A stretch of 36,282 nt of DNA from Candidatus Nomurabacteria bacterium (GCA_943357245.1 CALRGH010000005.1:1-36282); one strand, 5' to 3'; counted from the first letter of the stretch, positions 1 through 7,022 are shown. The notes: generated from the sequence alone by a model not told the origin. Made by a program: numbers and translations.

Positions 1-39
1 AATAAAATAAAATAATTGTTTGTAAAAATTTCTTTGCAT
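1..39 (-). CDS. 5' end of a gene running off the left edge
   Basis: An open frame starts at ATG (37-39) and reads M-Q-R-N-F-Y-K-Q-L-F-Y-F-I without a stop to the window edge. Only 13 codons are visible, so no function can be given. The main reason to call it real is context: the ATG lies at the exact end of an inverted-repeat element (37-171), just as the start codons of bL9 and AtpB lie at the ends of the two sister elements. The stretch is very AT-rich, so an accidental frame is possible. Confidence 0.45.
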   Translation of the reverse strand, partial: MQRNFYKQLFYFI

Positions 40-171
40 CCGGTTAGTAGAAAATGGCATTATTGGTTCGTGCCATATGTAATATGTAGTTAATTGTACA
101 TGAATTTATAAAAATAAGATTTACTCACCCCAATGCCGTAGGCGATGTCATTTTTCACTACGGGATTGCAT
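37..171 (-). repeat. Start-codon inverted-repeat element, family 1, copy 1
   Basis: The terminal inverted repeats are 38-60 (ATCCGGTTAGTAGAAAATGG start) and 145-166 (ends TTTTTCACTACGGGAT). Read on the minus strand, ATGCAA stands before the element and ATGCAA again after it, where it begins the left-edge gene. An internal hairpin pairs 54-59 with 71-76 (ATGGCA/TGCCAT) around an 11-nt loop. Same design and length as the copies at 1445-1578 and 14688-14820. The frame from the upstream ATG stops after seven codons (M-Q-S-R-S-E-K). This copy is the most diverged at its right arm. Confidence 0.8.
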
Positions 172-191
172 CTTGTTAATTAGTTAGGCAT

Positions 192-590
192 CTATTTGCA
201 AGTACTTGATAAACTATATCCAGCAGATTCTGCTTCGGCCGTGGTGTTAAAGAAGACCTTATTTTCATCTAAAATTCGGTTTGAACATCCGTCTGGGTAG
301 TATTTGGTGCCATTTTTGGAAGCCATAAATGCACCTGTTTTGGAAGGAGAAGTGGTGATTTGTGAAGTCTGCTTTGGCACTGTGTCTATCGCATGGTTGA
401 GCTTATAGGGCGCCAGACTATCTGCAAAGACGATAGGGGTATTCCCTGCCCTCTCTTGCCCCGACAAAGAACCCAGTAAAAATGAGCCTATAGCGACAAA
501 GACAATGATCAAAATGGTGACTAAATCCCGCCCTTTGGCACTGCGTAAAAAAGACTTGATTTTCTCTCGCAAATTGTGTATAGTCTTCAT
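192..590 (-). CDS. Membrane-anchored protein with C-terminal sunset-type Cys domain
   Basis: A 132-aa protein with a short basic N-terminus, one membrane helix at about residues 22-42 and a low-complexity extracytoplasmic linker. It ends in a small domain carrying K-Y-Y-P-D-G-C and a final Cys after A-E-S-A-G-Y-S. That pattern resembles the sunset domain, a short Ada-metal-binding-like module common on CPR surface proteins (family knowledge). The role is unknown; a surface or nuclease-associated accessory is only a guess. A longer frame starts at 617, but a -10 box TATACT (599-604) lies 8 nt before the ATG at 588-590, so the transcript would begin at that ATG. Confidence 0.65.
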   Translation of the reverse strand: MKTIHNLREKIKSFLRSAKGRDLVTILIIVFVAIGSFLLGSLSGQERAGNTPIVFADSLAPYKLNHAIDTVPKQTSQITTSPSKTGAFMASKNGTKYYPDGCSNRILDENKVFFNTTAEAESAGYSLSSTCK

Positions 591-598
591 ACATAGAA

Positions 599-604
599 AG
601 TATA
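599..604 (-). promoter_or_regulatory. Leaderless-type -10 box of the sunset-domain gene
   Basis: TATACT on the minus strand, 8 nt before the ATG at 590 and preceded by GCG rather than TGn. There is no Shine-Dalgarno. A start site 6-8 nt downstream of the box would fall at the start codon. Confidence 0.5.
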
Positions 605-692
605 CGCCATATGGCATGCTTTTGTATGTGTATAGTTGCTTTTTTCGAATAGCTACTATACCCTAACCCCTATAACCTAACCCCTATTTTTT

Positions 693-965
693 ATGGCACA
701 TAAGGCAGCCCAAGGCTCAACCAAAAACGGTCGCGATTCCAATCCTCAATATTTGGGGACGAAACTTTATGCTGGCCAAAAAGCGCAAGCTGGTTCTATC
801 ATTATCCGTCAGCGTGGTTCAAAAATCATTGCAGGCAAGAATGTAGGCACCGGTAAAGATCACACACTTTTTGCACTCACTCCAGGAACGATTTCATTCA
901 GCAACAAACGCAAAACACATTTTGATGGTACGACAGTTATTAAAAAAGTCGTCCACGTAGCATAA
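693..965 (+). CDS. rpmA: Large ribosomal subunit protein bL27
   Basis: A 90-aa bL27, full length, which sits near the peptidyl-transferase centre of the 50S subunit. The family start [17 protein letters not shown] is intact, including the flexible basic N-terminus that reaches the tRNA acceptor ends; no Firmicutes-type N-terminal cleavage extension is present. Usually paired with bL21, but here it stands alone on the plus strand. The leader just upstream holds a 13-bp tandem repeat (CCTAACCCCTAT twice, 661-686) and TATAAC at 671-676, with no Shine-Dalgarno. A bidirectional hairpin follows the stop. Confidence 0.95.
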   Translation: MAHKAAQGSTKNGRDSNPQYLGTKLYAGQKAQAGSIIIRQRGSKIIAGKNVGTGKDHTLFALTPGTISFSNKRKTHFDGTTVIKKVVHVA

Positions 966-967
966 AC

Positions 968-994
968 AAAAAATCCTCCGAATGGAGGATTTTT
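968..994. terminator. Bidirectional terminator between rpmA and rplI
   Basis: AAAAAATCCTCC-GAAT-GGAGGATTTTT: a strong stem with a 4-nt loop, an A-run on one side and a T-run on the other. It can end both rpmA (plus) and rplI (minus). Confidence 0.85.
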
Positions 995-1000
995 TAGTAT

Positions 1001-1447
1001 CTATTTTTCACCAATCACTTCCAAAATCAACATTCCTTTTTTGGCACCAACTTGGAGTATTACTTCATGACGGCCGGTTGTTTTGAGAGGTTCTTCGAGG
1101 ATAATCGCATCAGCGTCGATATCTATGCGATGCTGGTTTGCCAATAATTCACTGATATCTTTTGGGTGAATTTTTGAGAAAAGATGGCCCATGTCATTTG
1201 CTTTGCGGTGGATTTCAAATACTTTTTCTTTGAGTTCGCCGAAATTCTTGTCGAGTAATGCATCTTGAATTCCCTTGGAAACATGGAGTGCAGAGAGAAT
1301 CTTTTTTAATTTCTCAAGATTTTTTGGAATTGCAGGTTCAGCCAAGCCTTTTTTAAAAAGGGCATTTTCTGCAAATCCCGAGGCAACTTCTTTGACCTCG
1401 TACTTCTTCCCTACTTTCGGGATGTCTCGTAACAGAATGATTTTCAT
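1001..1447 (-). CDS. rplI: Large ribosomal subunit protein bL9
   Basis: A 148-aa bL9, which binds 23S rRNA at the L1 stalk base and projects from the 50S subunit. The N-terminal domain is clear: M-K-I-I-L-L-R-D-I-P-K-V-G-K-K at 1-15, followed by the G-F-A-E-N-A-L-F-K-K-G-L-A segment that matches the family's G-Y-A-R-N-F-L-I-P motif. A long connecting helix and a C-terminal domain follow. Some CPR lineages lack bL9 (general knowledge), so its presence favours Parcubacteria. A longer frame begins at 1468, but its extra residues come from the repeat element; the family start at 1447 is right. The ATG is the last codon of the element at 1445-1578. Confidence 0.93.
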   Translation of the reverse strand: MKIILLRDIPKVGKKYEVKEVASGFAENALFKKGLAEPAIPKNLEKLKKILSALHVSKGIQDALLDKNFGELKEKVFEIHRKANDMGHLFSKIHPKDISELLANQHRIDIDADAIILEEPLKTTGRHEVILQVGAKKGMLILEVIGEK

Positions 1448-1578
1448 CCGGCTAGTAGAAAATAGCATTATTGGTTTCTGCTATTTTTATTATCTGGTAA
1501 TACGGCATGGATATCATATTGAATAGATTTTATCTCGCCAATGCCTACGGCAATGCTATTTTTCACTACCGGATTCAT
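1445..1578 (-). repeat. Start-codon inverted-repeat element, family 1, copy 2 (upstream of bL9)
   Basis: The terminal inverted repeats are 1446-1470 and 1552-1574, pairing over about 23 bp with one extra base and one or two mismatches. On the minus strand ATGAA precedes the element (ATG at 1576-1578) and ATGAA follows it (ATG at 1445-1447, the bL9 start). The internal hairpin is AATAGCA (1461-1467) with TGCTATT (1479-1485), loop 11 nt. The upstream ATG opens a 36-codon frame beginning M-N-P-V-V-K-N-S-I-A-V-G-I that ends inside the element, out of frame with rplI. Confidence 0.85.
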
Positions 1579-1584
1579 GACTAC

Positions 1585-1593
1585 ATCCTAGCA
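1585..1593 (-). promoter_or_regulatory. Extended -10 promoter aimed at the duplicated ATG upstream of bL9
   Basis: On the minus strand TGC-TAGGAT, then six bases, then ATG at 1578. This is the spacing seen at the leaderless-type promoters in this window. It points to the ATG outside the repeat element, not to the present rplI start 131 nt further on, which suggests the outer ATG was the original start. Confidence 0.5.
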
Positions 1594-1631
1594 AAAAAGA
1601 AGGGTTTCGCAAAGCGAAACCCTTCTTTTTT
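1593..1631. terminator. Terminator after the S41 protease gene
   Basis: An 18-bp stem (1593-1610 with 1614-1631, loop AAA) with AAAAAA/TTTTTT ends. It lies between the protease stop and the bL9 element, so rplI needs its own promoter. Confidence 0.85.
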
Positions 1632-1663
1632 GTTCTTCCTATTTTCTATTTAGTACTTAGTAT

Positions 1664-2872
1664 TTACTTATTAACCACTTCCACCGCTTTTGCAAATTGC
1701 AGGTCAGTGCTATCCCCTGTTTCTTTTGGTCGTGTCTTATTTTCAACTTTGAAATCTGGGGTCAATCCTTGTTTTGAAATCCAATTACGATTTGGCGTGA
1801 GCCATTTTGCTATGGTGAGTTTGAGAGTGGTGGTATCGGTGACAGGGACCAATTCTTGCACGGAGCCCTTACCATACGTCTGTGTACCAACAAGAGTTGC
1901 CAGTTTGTAGTCTTGTAATGCACCAGCGAGAATTTCAGATGCAGATGCAGACCCTTGATCAATCAAAATAGCAACTTTTAAATTCTTTTTGCCAAGCGAA
2001 TATCCTTTTGAACGATGTATTGTTTCGGATTTATTTTCACCATAATTTTCAGTAACAATTGTTTTGCCTGCAGGAATAAAATAACTTGCCATATCGATTG
2101 ATGCGTCTAAGTAGCCACCTGGATTACCACGGAGATCGATGATAAGTTTATTGCCGTCATAGGATTTAAATTCTTCCATTGCCTTGCGAAATTCTATCAT
2201 TGCATGTGCGTTGAAATTATAGAGTGATACCACAAACACACCTCCGCCAGCTGGCGGATTCAATTTTTTTGTTTCGAGTGTTGGGATTTCTATTTTCGCG
2301 CGAATGAGTTTTATATCACGAGTTGTTTTTGAATCTTTACTTAAGAGCGTCAAGGTAACAGGGGTTCCTTCTGCCCCGCGAATTTTCTTAATTGCTTCAT
2401 CAATACTCAATCCTTCTGTCGTTATGTCGTCTATTTTAATAATATAATCTCCTGATTGAACACCTGCTTTGTCTGCGGGTGTCCCTTTAATTGGCGCGAT
2501 AACCACCAATATGCCATCTTTTTCATCAATTTCTATACCAACACCGCCGAATGAGCCTTGGATGGATTCTTGGAAACTTTTTGTTTCTTCTTTATCAAAA
2601 AAGACAGAATATTTGTCGCCTAATGAATCAACAAGTCCTTTGGTTGCGCCAATAATGCGGTCTTCAGCAGATATCGTACTTGCATCAGGAAATTTCTCAT
2701 CAATCATGGTCCAGACTTTCCAAAATTCAGTAAAATCAGCTTTAGTATTTACCACCGAAGCGCCAGCCGTGCTAGGTCTTGATGAGCCAAGAAAAAATCC
2801 ACCAAGAAAGAGGACAAGTGCAATGACTATCGAAAAAGCGATATATTTTTTGGAGTTTTTATGCATGCTCAT
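1664..2872 (-). CDS. ctpA: S41 family C-terminal processing peptidase
   Basis: A 402-aa secreted or membrane-anchored serine protease of the CtpA/CtpB/Prc family, which cuts extracytoplasmic proteins near their C-termini. Order: N-terminal membrane helix (about 10-30), helical lead (45-100), PDZ domain (about 105-190) and the S41 core with L-R-G-N-P-G-G at 247-253. By family spacing the Ser-Lys-Gln triad is Ser310 (in G-S-A-S-A-S-E), Lys335 (Y-G-K-G-S) and Gln339. A short N-P-P-A-G-G-G segment at 205-211, at the PDZ-core junction, is encoded by a 16-bp palindrome repeated elsewhere in the window. ATG at 2870-2872 is favoured because a -10 box lies 8 nt before it. Confidence 0.93.
   Translation of the reverse strand: MSMHKNSKKYIAFSIVIALVLFLGGFFLGSSRPSTAGASVVNTKADFTEFWKVWTMIDEKFPDASTISAEDRIIGATKGLVDSLGDKYSVFFDKEETKSFQESIQGSFGGVGIEIDEKDGILVVIAPIKGTPADKAGVQSGDYIIKIDDITTEGLSIDEAIKKIRGAEGTPVTLTLLSKDSKTTRDIKLIRAKIEIPTLETKKLNPPAGGGVFVVSLYNFNAHAMIEFRKAMEEFKSYDGNKLIIDLRGNPGGYLDASIDMASYFIPAGKTIVTENYGENKSETIHRSKGYSLGKKNLKVAILIDQGSASASEILAGALQDYKLATLVGTQTYGKGSVQELVPVTDTTTLKLTIAKWLTPNRNWISKQGLTPDFKVENKTRPKETGDSTDLQFAKAVEVVNK
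2243..2258. repeat. 16-bp palindrome inside ctpA
   Basis: TCCGCCAGCTGGCGGA, a perfect palindrome read as N-P-P-A-G-G in the protease. An identical copy lies in atpD (8974-8989) and a one-base variant in atpA (12183-12198). Confidence 0.85.
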
Positions 2873-2880
2873 GTAGGGCT

Positions 2881-2889
2881 ATTATCGCA
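2881..2889 (-). promoter_or_regulatory. Leaderless-type extended -10 of ctpA
   Basis: TGC-GATAAT on the minus strand, 8 nt before the ATG at 2872; no Shine-Dalgarno. Confidence 0.5.
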
Positions 2890-2915
2890 GACTAGGGAGA
2901 TAGGTGCAACTTATT

Positions 2916-2953
2916 AAAGAATAAATCCTCAGCTTTGTGAGGATTTATTCTTT
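2916..2953. terminator. Terminator overlapping the end of the DUF4015 gene
   Basis: A 16-bp stem AAAGAATAAATCCTCA with TGAGGATTTATTCTTT around a 6-nt loop. The outer arm contains the stop codon of the upstream gene (2945-2947), so coding and termination signals overlap. Confidence 0.75.
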
Positions 2954-4123
2954 CTTTAATGCACCTTCCGTATACGTATTTGACGCGTCCCACAACATCC
3001 ATGAAGATAAACCAAGTCCGTTAGATGCATCAATCTGTGCACGGACCATATCTGCCGTATAGGTAGCTCCTAAATTAAAATCTTGAAGCCACGGACGGAG
3101 CACTTTGTTTGGATCTTTGCCTGCTGCGGTGACACGCTTTGCAGCACTAGCCATTGAAATAGTAATCACTTCTTTTGGATGATCGGCAGGGTTTTTAAAT
3201 CCATTCCATGTTGCTGGATAGTGACTTGGATAGACCATTGGTGCGACAAAATCAAAGTGCGCGACTGCGTGTTCCAATAATTGACCAATATTGAGGTCAT
3301 CAACACTTGTGGTGGTCATACCAAATAAATCTGCAGAGGTTGGAATCTGTTTTGCTTTAAAATAGTCACCGATAAATGTAAAGAATGAATTCATCACCTC
3401 AGCTTTTGGTTTGCCGTCACTGATAGGGAAATAAATGTCTTTCATATTGCCGTCTGAGGGAAATCGAATGTAATCAAAATTGAGTTCGTCAAATCCCATT
3501 GCGTATGAATTGTCACCGAGGAGTGCCATATAGTCCCATACTTCTTGCGAACCTGCATCGAGCCAGGTAATCCCCTTTTTATCGCTCCAAATGACATTTT
3601 TATCGCTACTTTTTTTGACGGCGAGTTCAGGATGCGCTTTTACAAAATACGGATCTTGAAATACGGCAATACGCCCGATAACATAAATATTTTTTGCATG
3701 GAGTTCGTCTATAAGACTTGCGATGTCTCTGATTCTGTTATCCATGACCCCCATTGCCTTTAATTTTTCATCAGGCATAACGAATGAAATTTTACCGGTG
3801 TAGTCTTTGATATCGATGATGATTGTGTTGAGTTCTGTTCGCTCAATAAGTGAGACTATATTTTTCCGAAGTGATGGCGTGCCTGCAACCCAACTTGTCA
3901 TGTAGACTCCTTTGACACTTTCTGGTGTGGGAATATGGGTGACGACACGGACCGGAGTTGTATCAATAGGAGTAGTCTCTACTACAGGTTCTGTTAGCGG
4001 TGTTTCTTTATGTTCTCCTCGAACATAGCTTGTTTTTGTGGCAAGAGGTAGAGAATATGCAAGTGCCCCTGCGCTTGCAAGGACGAGAATGGTTATTAAC
4101 GTGATCTTTAAAAATCGGCGCAT
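2945..4123 (-). CDS. Secreted putative glycoside hydrolase, DUF4015 type
   Basis: A 392-aa protein with an N-terminal signal anchor (about residues 5-25), a Thr/Pro-rich linker to about 65, and one long domain. V-K-G-V-Y-M-T-S-W, I-I-I-D-I-K-D-Y-T-G, D-E-L-N-F-D-Y-I-R-F-P-S-D-G and S-S-W-M-L-W-D-A-S-N are the hallmarks of the DUF4015 (PF13200) putative glycosyl hydrolase TIM barrel. Acidic residues in the F-D-E-L-N-F-D-Y segment are likely catalytic by family analogy; the substrate is unknown, cell-wall or exopolysaccharide glycan being a guess. Its ATG directly follows the stop of the 73-aa gene upstream (TAA-ATG), so the two form an operon. Confidence 0.8.
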   Translation of the reverse strand: MRRFLKITLITILVLASAGALAYSLPLATKTSYVRGEHKETPLTEPVVETTPIDTTPVRVVTHIPTPESVKGVYMTSWVAGTPSLRKNIVSLIERTELNTIIIDIKDYTGKISFVMPDEKLKAMGVMDNRIRDIASLIDELHAKNIYVIGRIAVFQDPYFVKAHPELAVKKSSDKNVIWSDKKGITWLDAGSQEVWDYMALLGDNSYAMGFDELNFDYIRFPSDGNMKDIYFPISDGKPKAEVMNSFFTFIGDYFKAKQIPTSADLFGMTTTSVDDLNIGQLLEHAVAHFDFVAPMVYPSHYPATWNGFKNPADHPKEVITISMASAAKRVTAAGKDPNKVLRPWLQDFNLGATYTADMVRAQIDASNGLGLSSWMLWDASNTYTEGALKKE

Positions 4124-4345
4124 TTATGCAGATGTTGTTGCTGAATCGTTGTTGGTTTCGTCAGATGGAAATATAAAAGGAAATCCGCGGGATTGTTTTT
4201 TTGCTTTCACTAAAAAATAGGCCATCAAAGAGACACTTACTCCACCTGCGACGATGAGTATTTTTCGAATAAATTCAGGAAATCCCAAAAATGGAATGAT
4301 GATGAGGATGATTCCTGTAAAAAAGAGTATTTTTTCTTTACGCAT
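4124..4345 (-). CDS. Small two-helix membrane protein
   Basis: A 73-aa protein with two hydrophobic helices (about 6-22 and 28-47), a basic K-A-K-K-Q loop and a polar Thr/Ser/Asn tail. It is not a family I recognise. It is first in a two-gene operon with the DUF4015 protein: the stop and the next ATG are adjacent with no gap. A TGA-TATACT-like box lies 6 nt before the ATG, supporting expression. The topology is inferred from hydrophobicity only. Confidence 0.65.
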   Translation of the reverse strand: MRKEKILFFTGIILIIIPFLGFPEFIRKILIVAGGVSVSLMAYFLVKAKKQSRGFPFIFPSDETNNDSATTSA

Positions 4346-4351
4346 GAGAGA

Positions 4352-4357
4352 AGTATA
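4352..4357 (-). promoter_or_regulatory. Leaderless-type -10 box of the 4124-4345 gene
   Basis: TATACT on the minus strand, 6 nt before the ATG at 4345, with the TGATATATACT context. No Shine-Dalgarno. Confidence 0.5.
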
Positions 4358-4361
4358 TATC

Positions 4362-4461
4362 AGAAAATAGTAAATACAAAATACTAAATAGGAGCAAAGC
4401 GGGATGAAGGCTTTGCCTTCATCCCGTCCCCTATTTTCTACTTAGTATTTTCTATTTTCTT
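4362..4461. repeat. Nested 100-bp AT-rich dyad with GC-rich hairpin core
   Basis: The outer arms (about 4362-4392 and 4430-4460) are imperfect inverted repeats of the type GAAAATAG...AAATAGG. The core is a perfect 11-bp hairpin (4401-4411 with 4415-4425, loop TTT). The right arm covers the rsmI stop. The arm sequence CCTATTTTCTAnTTAGTA recurs at about 1640-1667 and, more loosely, at 26570-26605. It may act as a terminator, or be a small palindromic repeat. Confidence 0.6.
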
Positions 4462-5138
4462 GCCTCAACCACAATCACAAATTCCCCACGTATCTTGTCG
4501 GGATGGTTTTTGAAGTATTCTAAAATTTCAAATAATGTGCCGTAAACGCCTTGTTCGTGCATTTTGGTAAGTTCGCGGGCAATAAGAAGATGACGGTTCT
4601 CGTCTAATACTTCCGCAAGTCCTGCAAGAGCTTTTTCAAATCGATGCGGTGATTCATAAAATGCGATGGTTGTGTCCGAGGCACCAATGCGCTCAAAAAA
4701 TGTCTTCCGTCCTTTTTTGTGTGGTGCAAATCCCAAGAAAAGATATTCACTTGAGGGTAATCCGGAAATAGAGAGGGCACTGATAACTGCGGATGGTCCT
4801 GGAATTGCGAAAATTTCTACCTCGGGCAATTGTTCGCGGATACTGTGAATGAGCATGACGCCCGGATCAGAAATGCACGGCGTGCCGGCGTCCGATACAA
4901 GTGCGAGTTTTTTACCATCGCGAAGCATGTCTAAAATATACGTATGTTTTTTGTCGGTTGCATTGCCGTGATAGCTCGTGAGCTTGGCACTAATATCAAA
5001 ATGTTTGAGGAGTTTGCCGGTGGTACGTGTGTCTTCACAGAGCACCACGTCTACTTCTTTAAGTATGCGAAGTGCCCGAAGCGTGATGTCTTCTAAGTTC
5101 CCTATTGGGGTGGCGACGATATAGAGTGAGCCGTGCAT
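4452..5138 (-). CDS. rsmI: 16S rRNA (cytidine1402-2'-O)-methyltransferase RsmI
   Basis: A 228-aa SAM-dependent methylase of the tetrapyrrole-methylase fold that 2'-O-methylates C1402 in the ribosomal P site. Family motifs are present: L-Y-I-V-A-T-P-I-G-N-L-E-D-I-T at 5-19, C-E-D-T-R-T-T-G-K-L-L at 34-44, S-D-A-G-T-P-C-I-S-D-P-G at about 82-93, and P-G-P-S-A-V followed by F-L-G-F-A-P. It is shorter than the usual 270-290 aa and seems to lack the C-terminal helical part; trimming of this kind is common in CPR proteins. A TGC-TAGAAT box 7 nt before the ATG fits a leaderless mRNA. Confidence 0.93.
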   Translation of the reverse strand: MHGSLYIVATPIGNLEDITLRALRILKEVDVVLCEDTRTTGKLLKHFDISAKLTSYHGNATDKKHTYILDMLRDGKKLALVSDAGTPCISDPGVMLIHSIREQLPEVEIFAIPGPSAVISALSISGLPSSEYLFLGFAPHKKGRKTFFERIGASDTTIAFYESPHRFEKALAGLAEVLDENRHLLIARELTKMHEQGVYGTLFEILEYFKNHPDKIRGEFVIVVEARK

Positions 5139-5145
5139 AATGGTG

Positions 5146-5154
5146 ATTCTAGCA
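5146..5154 (-). promoter_or_regulatory. Leaderless-type extended -10 of rsmI
   Basis: TGC-TAGAAT on the minus strand, 7 nt before the ATG at 5138, immediately after the upstream terminator. Confidence 0.55.
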
Positions 5155-5156
5155 TA

Positions 5157-5187
5157 AAAAAAGCCCCGATTATGTATCGGGGCTTTT
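5157..5187. terminator. Terminator between the 5207-5926 gene and rsmI
   Basis: AAAAAGCCCCGAT-TATGT-ATCGGGGCTTTT, a GC-rich stem with A- and T-runs on both flanks. Confidence 0.85.
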
Positions 5188-5206
5188 GCAATGTTGTACT
5201 GGGGTT

Positions 5207-5926
5207 TTACACTACTTCTTTTGATTTTTTTTCAAAATGAGCAAAAGATTGTTGCAATTTGATTGGGAGCATTGAAACTTCTTCAATAGTGTCTATTATT
5301 TCAGCAAGGACACTTTTATCTTTTGAAAAAGCACAATAGTGCACAATAAATCTTGTGCATAATTTGTTACTGTGCGCAACGACGATATCTTCGTCTATAA
5401 TAAATGCGCAAGGAGTTGTCTTTACGATGTCCTCTTTTCCAAGGTCATAGCAACTCCATGGTTGTGGGTGGTTAGCCAGTTCAATTTCAGTGAGATCTTC
5501 TTTAAAGAAAAAAGTAGTCTTTAGTCTGTTGAACTTTAATTTTTTACCACCGTCTTGTTCGGGAAGTTTTTCTATTCCCAACGCTTGTTTGCCGGTGAGT
5601 CTGACGCGAATTACTTTTAATATACGAGCGTGATCAATATTAAATTTTTCTGAAAACGCGGTGGTATTGAGTATTTTTATCGTCTGTTCTGTTAATGTTT
5701 TAAACAGAAGACCGACAGTGTAATCCGATTTGTTTTTCCTTACCACAAGGAACAAATCAATTCCTTTGTTTTTAAGTACGCCACCGAGTATGGCATAATG
5801 TTTTGTTTCAGTCTCAAGTTCATCTGGAGTGCATTTTGAAGCAATTACCAAATGTGAGTTGAGTACCATTTCTCCGGTGTCAATTTTAATTGAAGTACCG
5901 ACTTCTTCTAGTGGGTCAAGGTGCAT
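5207..5926 (-). CDS. Hypothetical protein, 239 aa
   Basis: Not a family I recognise. It is a soluble mixed alpha/beta protein without signal peptide, membrane helix or obvious catalytic motif. It has a beta-rich N-terminus (D-T-G-E-M-V-L-N-S-H-L-V-I-A), a Lys-rich centre (about 100-145) and a C-terminal half with scattered Cys residues (C-Y-D-L, C-A-F, C-T-R-F, Y-C-A-F). It is transcribed alone: a promoter-like TATAAT lies upstream with an apparent leader of about 35 nt, and a terminator follows. Codon use looks like its neighbours. Length and lack of interruption make it a confident gene of unknown role. Confidence 0.75.
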   Translation of the reverse strand: MHLDPLEEVGTSIKIDTGEMVLNSHLVIASKCTPDELETETKHYAILGGVLKNKGIDLFLVVRKNKSDYTVGLLFKTLTEQTIKILNTTAFSEKFNIDHARILKVIRVRLTGKQALGIEKLPEQDGGKKLKFNRLKTTFFFKEDLTEIELANHPQPWSCYDLGKEDIVKTTPCAFIIDEDIVVAHSNKLCTRFIVHYCAFSKDKSVLAEIIDTIEEVSMLPIKLQQSFAHFEKKSKEVV

Positions 5927-5967
5927 GTGTTTTTATTTGTTTTTGATGAACAATTTTGTTGGCTTAC

Positions 5968-5995
5968 ATTATACATTATTAGTCTAAAAAAGCAA
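5968..5995 (-). promoter_or_regulatory. Promoter of the 5207-5926 gene
   Basis: On the minus strand TTGCTT (5990-5995), a 16-nt spacer and TATAAT (5968-5973). The start site would leave a leader of about 35 nt, unlike the leaderless-type promoters nearby. Confidence 0.5.
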
Positions 5996-5998
5996 CCA

Positions 5999-6019
5999 CT
6001 ACCAGGACGGTCCTGGTAG
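5999..6019. terminator. Palindrome after trhO
   Basis: CTACCAGGAC-G-GTCCTGGTAG, a perfect 10-bp inverted repeat 26 nt beyond the trhO stop. It lacks a T-run, so it may be a weak terminator or a 3'-end stabilising hairpin. Confidence 0.4.
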
Positions 6020-6044
6020 CTAACAGACCCAGCCTCGCACACTA

Positions 6045-6926
6045 CTACTTCCCTATCTGAGCACACGTATCCGAACAAAATGCGTCTTCATTTTTTGGAC
6101 TACAAGTATTGCAACAAATAAAATGGAGGTGACAGCCTAAATTTGCGCAGTTTACATAGCGTTCAGAAGTGGTCCCACAAAGTTTGCAGGTGCCGATAAT
6201 GGTGTGGTTTTCTGGGTCCTCAAAGTGCATCGTAAGGCGTTTATCAAATACATAAAGCGATCCTTTGAAATCTTGTCCCGGATATTGTTCCATGTAGGAG
6301 ACAATCCCGCCGTCCAACTGATGTACATCAGCAAATCCTTCGCGGACCAACAGTCCTGATGCTTTTTCACAACGCACACCACCAGTGCACACAGTAAGTA
6401 CCGTCTTATCTTTCAGATGCGCGATTTCTCCCACTTTTTCTCGCAAGTCGCGGAAATTTGCCATGCCAGGAAAAATAGTATTCTCAAATTTTCCAGACTC
6501 TAATTCATAATCATTACGCATATCCACAATATAAAATTCTTTACCTTCCTCGTACCACGAGCGTAAATCCTTCGGCTTCAAATGCGCGCCAGTAATTTTA
6601 TTTGGATCAATATCTTTTTCATCACCCAAATGAAGGGATACAATTTCCTTGCGCACCTTAACAGAGAGTTTTGGAAATGCGGTACCGTCCTCGGTGCCGT
6701 TACTTACCTTCCAGTGAATATCTCGAAACCGTGGATCTGCTTTCATCCAATCCATATACTTTGTTACGGCGTCTAGAGTTCCTTCAAAGGTGCCGTTTAC
6801 CCCTTCTTCTGCGACAATCATGCGTCCGCGTATGTTAAGTACCTCACACGCAGATTTTTGGCGGAGCATTTCTTTTGTCGGATCTTTAATCCGAACGTAT
6901 TTATAAAACAGAATTACTTTAAACAT
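6045..6926 (-). CDS. trhO: tRNA uridine(34) hydroxylase TrhO (rhodanese domain)
   Basis: A 293-aa member of the TrhO/YceA family, which hydroxylates U34 of certain tRNAs in an oxygen-dependent reaction on the way to 5-oxyacetyl or methoxy uridine. The N-terminal acylphosphatase-like domain spans about 1-95 (G-R-M-I-V-A-E-E-G-V-N-G-T at 34-46). The rhodanese domain (about 120-225) has active Cys180 in V-C-T-G-G-V-R-C-E-K-A-S. A Cys-rich tail (C-K-L-C, C-x4-C, C-C-N-T-C) probably binds zinc. All key residues are intact. An O2-linked tRNA modification is notable in a presumed fermenter. ATG at 6926 is supported by TATATT 6 nt before it. Confidence 0.9.
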   Translation of the reverse strand: MFKVILFYKYVRIKDPTKEMLRQKSACEVLNIRGRMIVAEEGVNGTFEGTLDAVTKYMDWMKADPRFRDIHWKVSNGTEDGTAFPKLSVKVRKEIVSLHLGDEKDIDPNKITGAHLKPKDLRSWYEEGKEFYIVDMRNDYELESGKFENTIFPGMANFRDLREKVGEIAHLKDKTVLTVCTGGVRCEKASGLLVREGFADVHQLDGGIVSYMEQYPGQDFKGSLYVFDKRLTMHFEDPENHTIIGTCKLCGTTSERYVNCANLGCHLHFICCNTCSPKNEDAFCSDTCAQIGK

Positions 6927-6932
6927 AAGTAA

Positions 6933-6938
6933 AATATA
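6933..6938 (-). promoter_or_regulatory. Leaderless-type -10 box of trhO
   Basis: TATATT on the minus strand, 6 nt before the ATG at 6926, in the context CGC-TATATT. No Shine-Dalgarno. Confidence 0.5.
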
Positions 6939-6947
6939 GCGTTTTTT

Positions 6948-6968
6948 GAGTATTTCGAGTACTTGACA
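6948..6968. promoter_or_regulatory. Candidate operator overlapping a -35 box, site 1
   Basis: GAGTATTTCGAGTACTTGAC plus a final A. It is nearly identical to 15128-15149 in the atp promoter region and has dyad character (AGTA...TACT). It sits between the divergent trhO and 7023-7349 promoters and includes the -35 of the latter. Confidence 0.4.
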
Positions 6969-6991
6969 TATACTATATAATAGTATATAAT
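6963..6991 (+). promoter_or_regulatory. Sigma70-type promoter of the 7023-7349 gene
   Basis: TTGACA (6963-6968), a 17-nt spacer and TATAAT (6986-6991): a perfect consensus. A start near 6998 gives a leader of about 25 nt with the palindrome AGTTTAAACT (6998-7007) at its beginning and no Shine-Dalgarno. Confidence 0.85.
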
Positions 6992-7022
6992 GTATCCAGT
7001 TTAAACTAAAAATAAAATAACC

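Noticed and set aside
618-692. Clear promoter for rpmA.
   Set aside because: TACTATA and TATAAC occur, but none has a good -35 or the leaderless spacing; the CCTAACCCCTAT tandem repeat confuses the region. It is mentioned under rpmA only.
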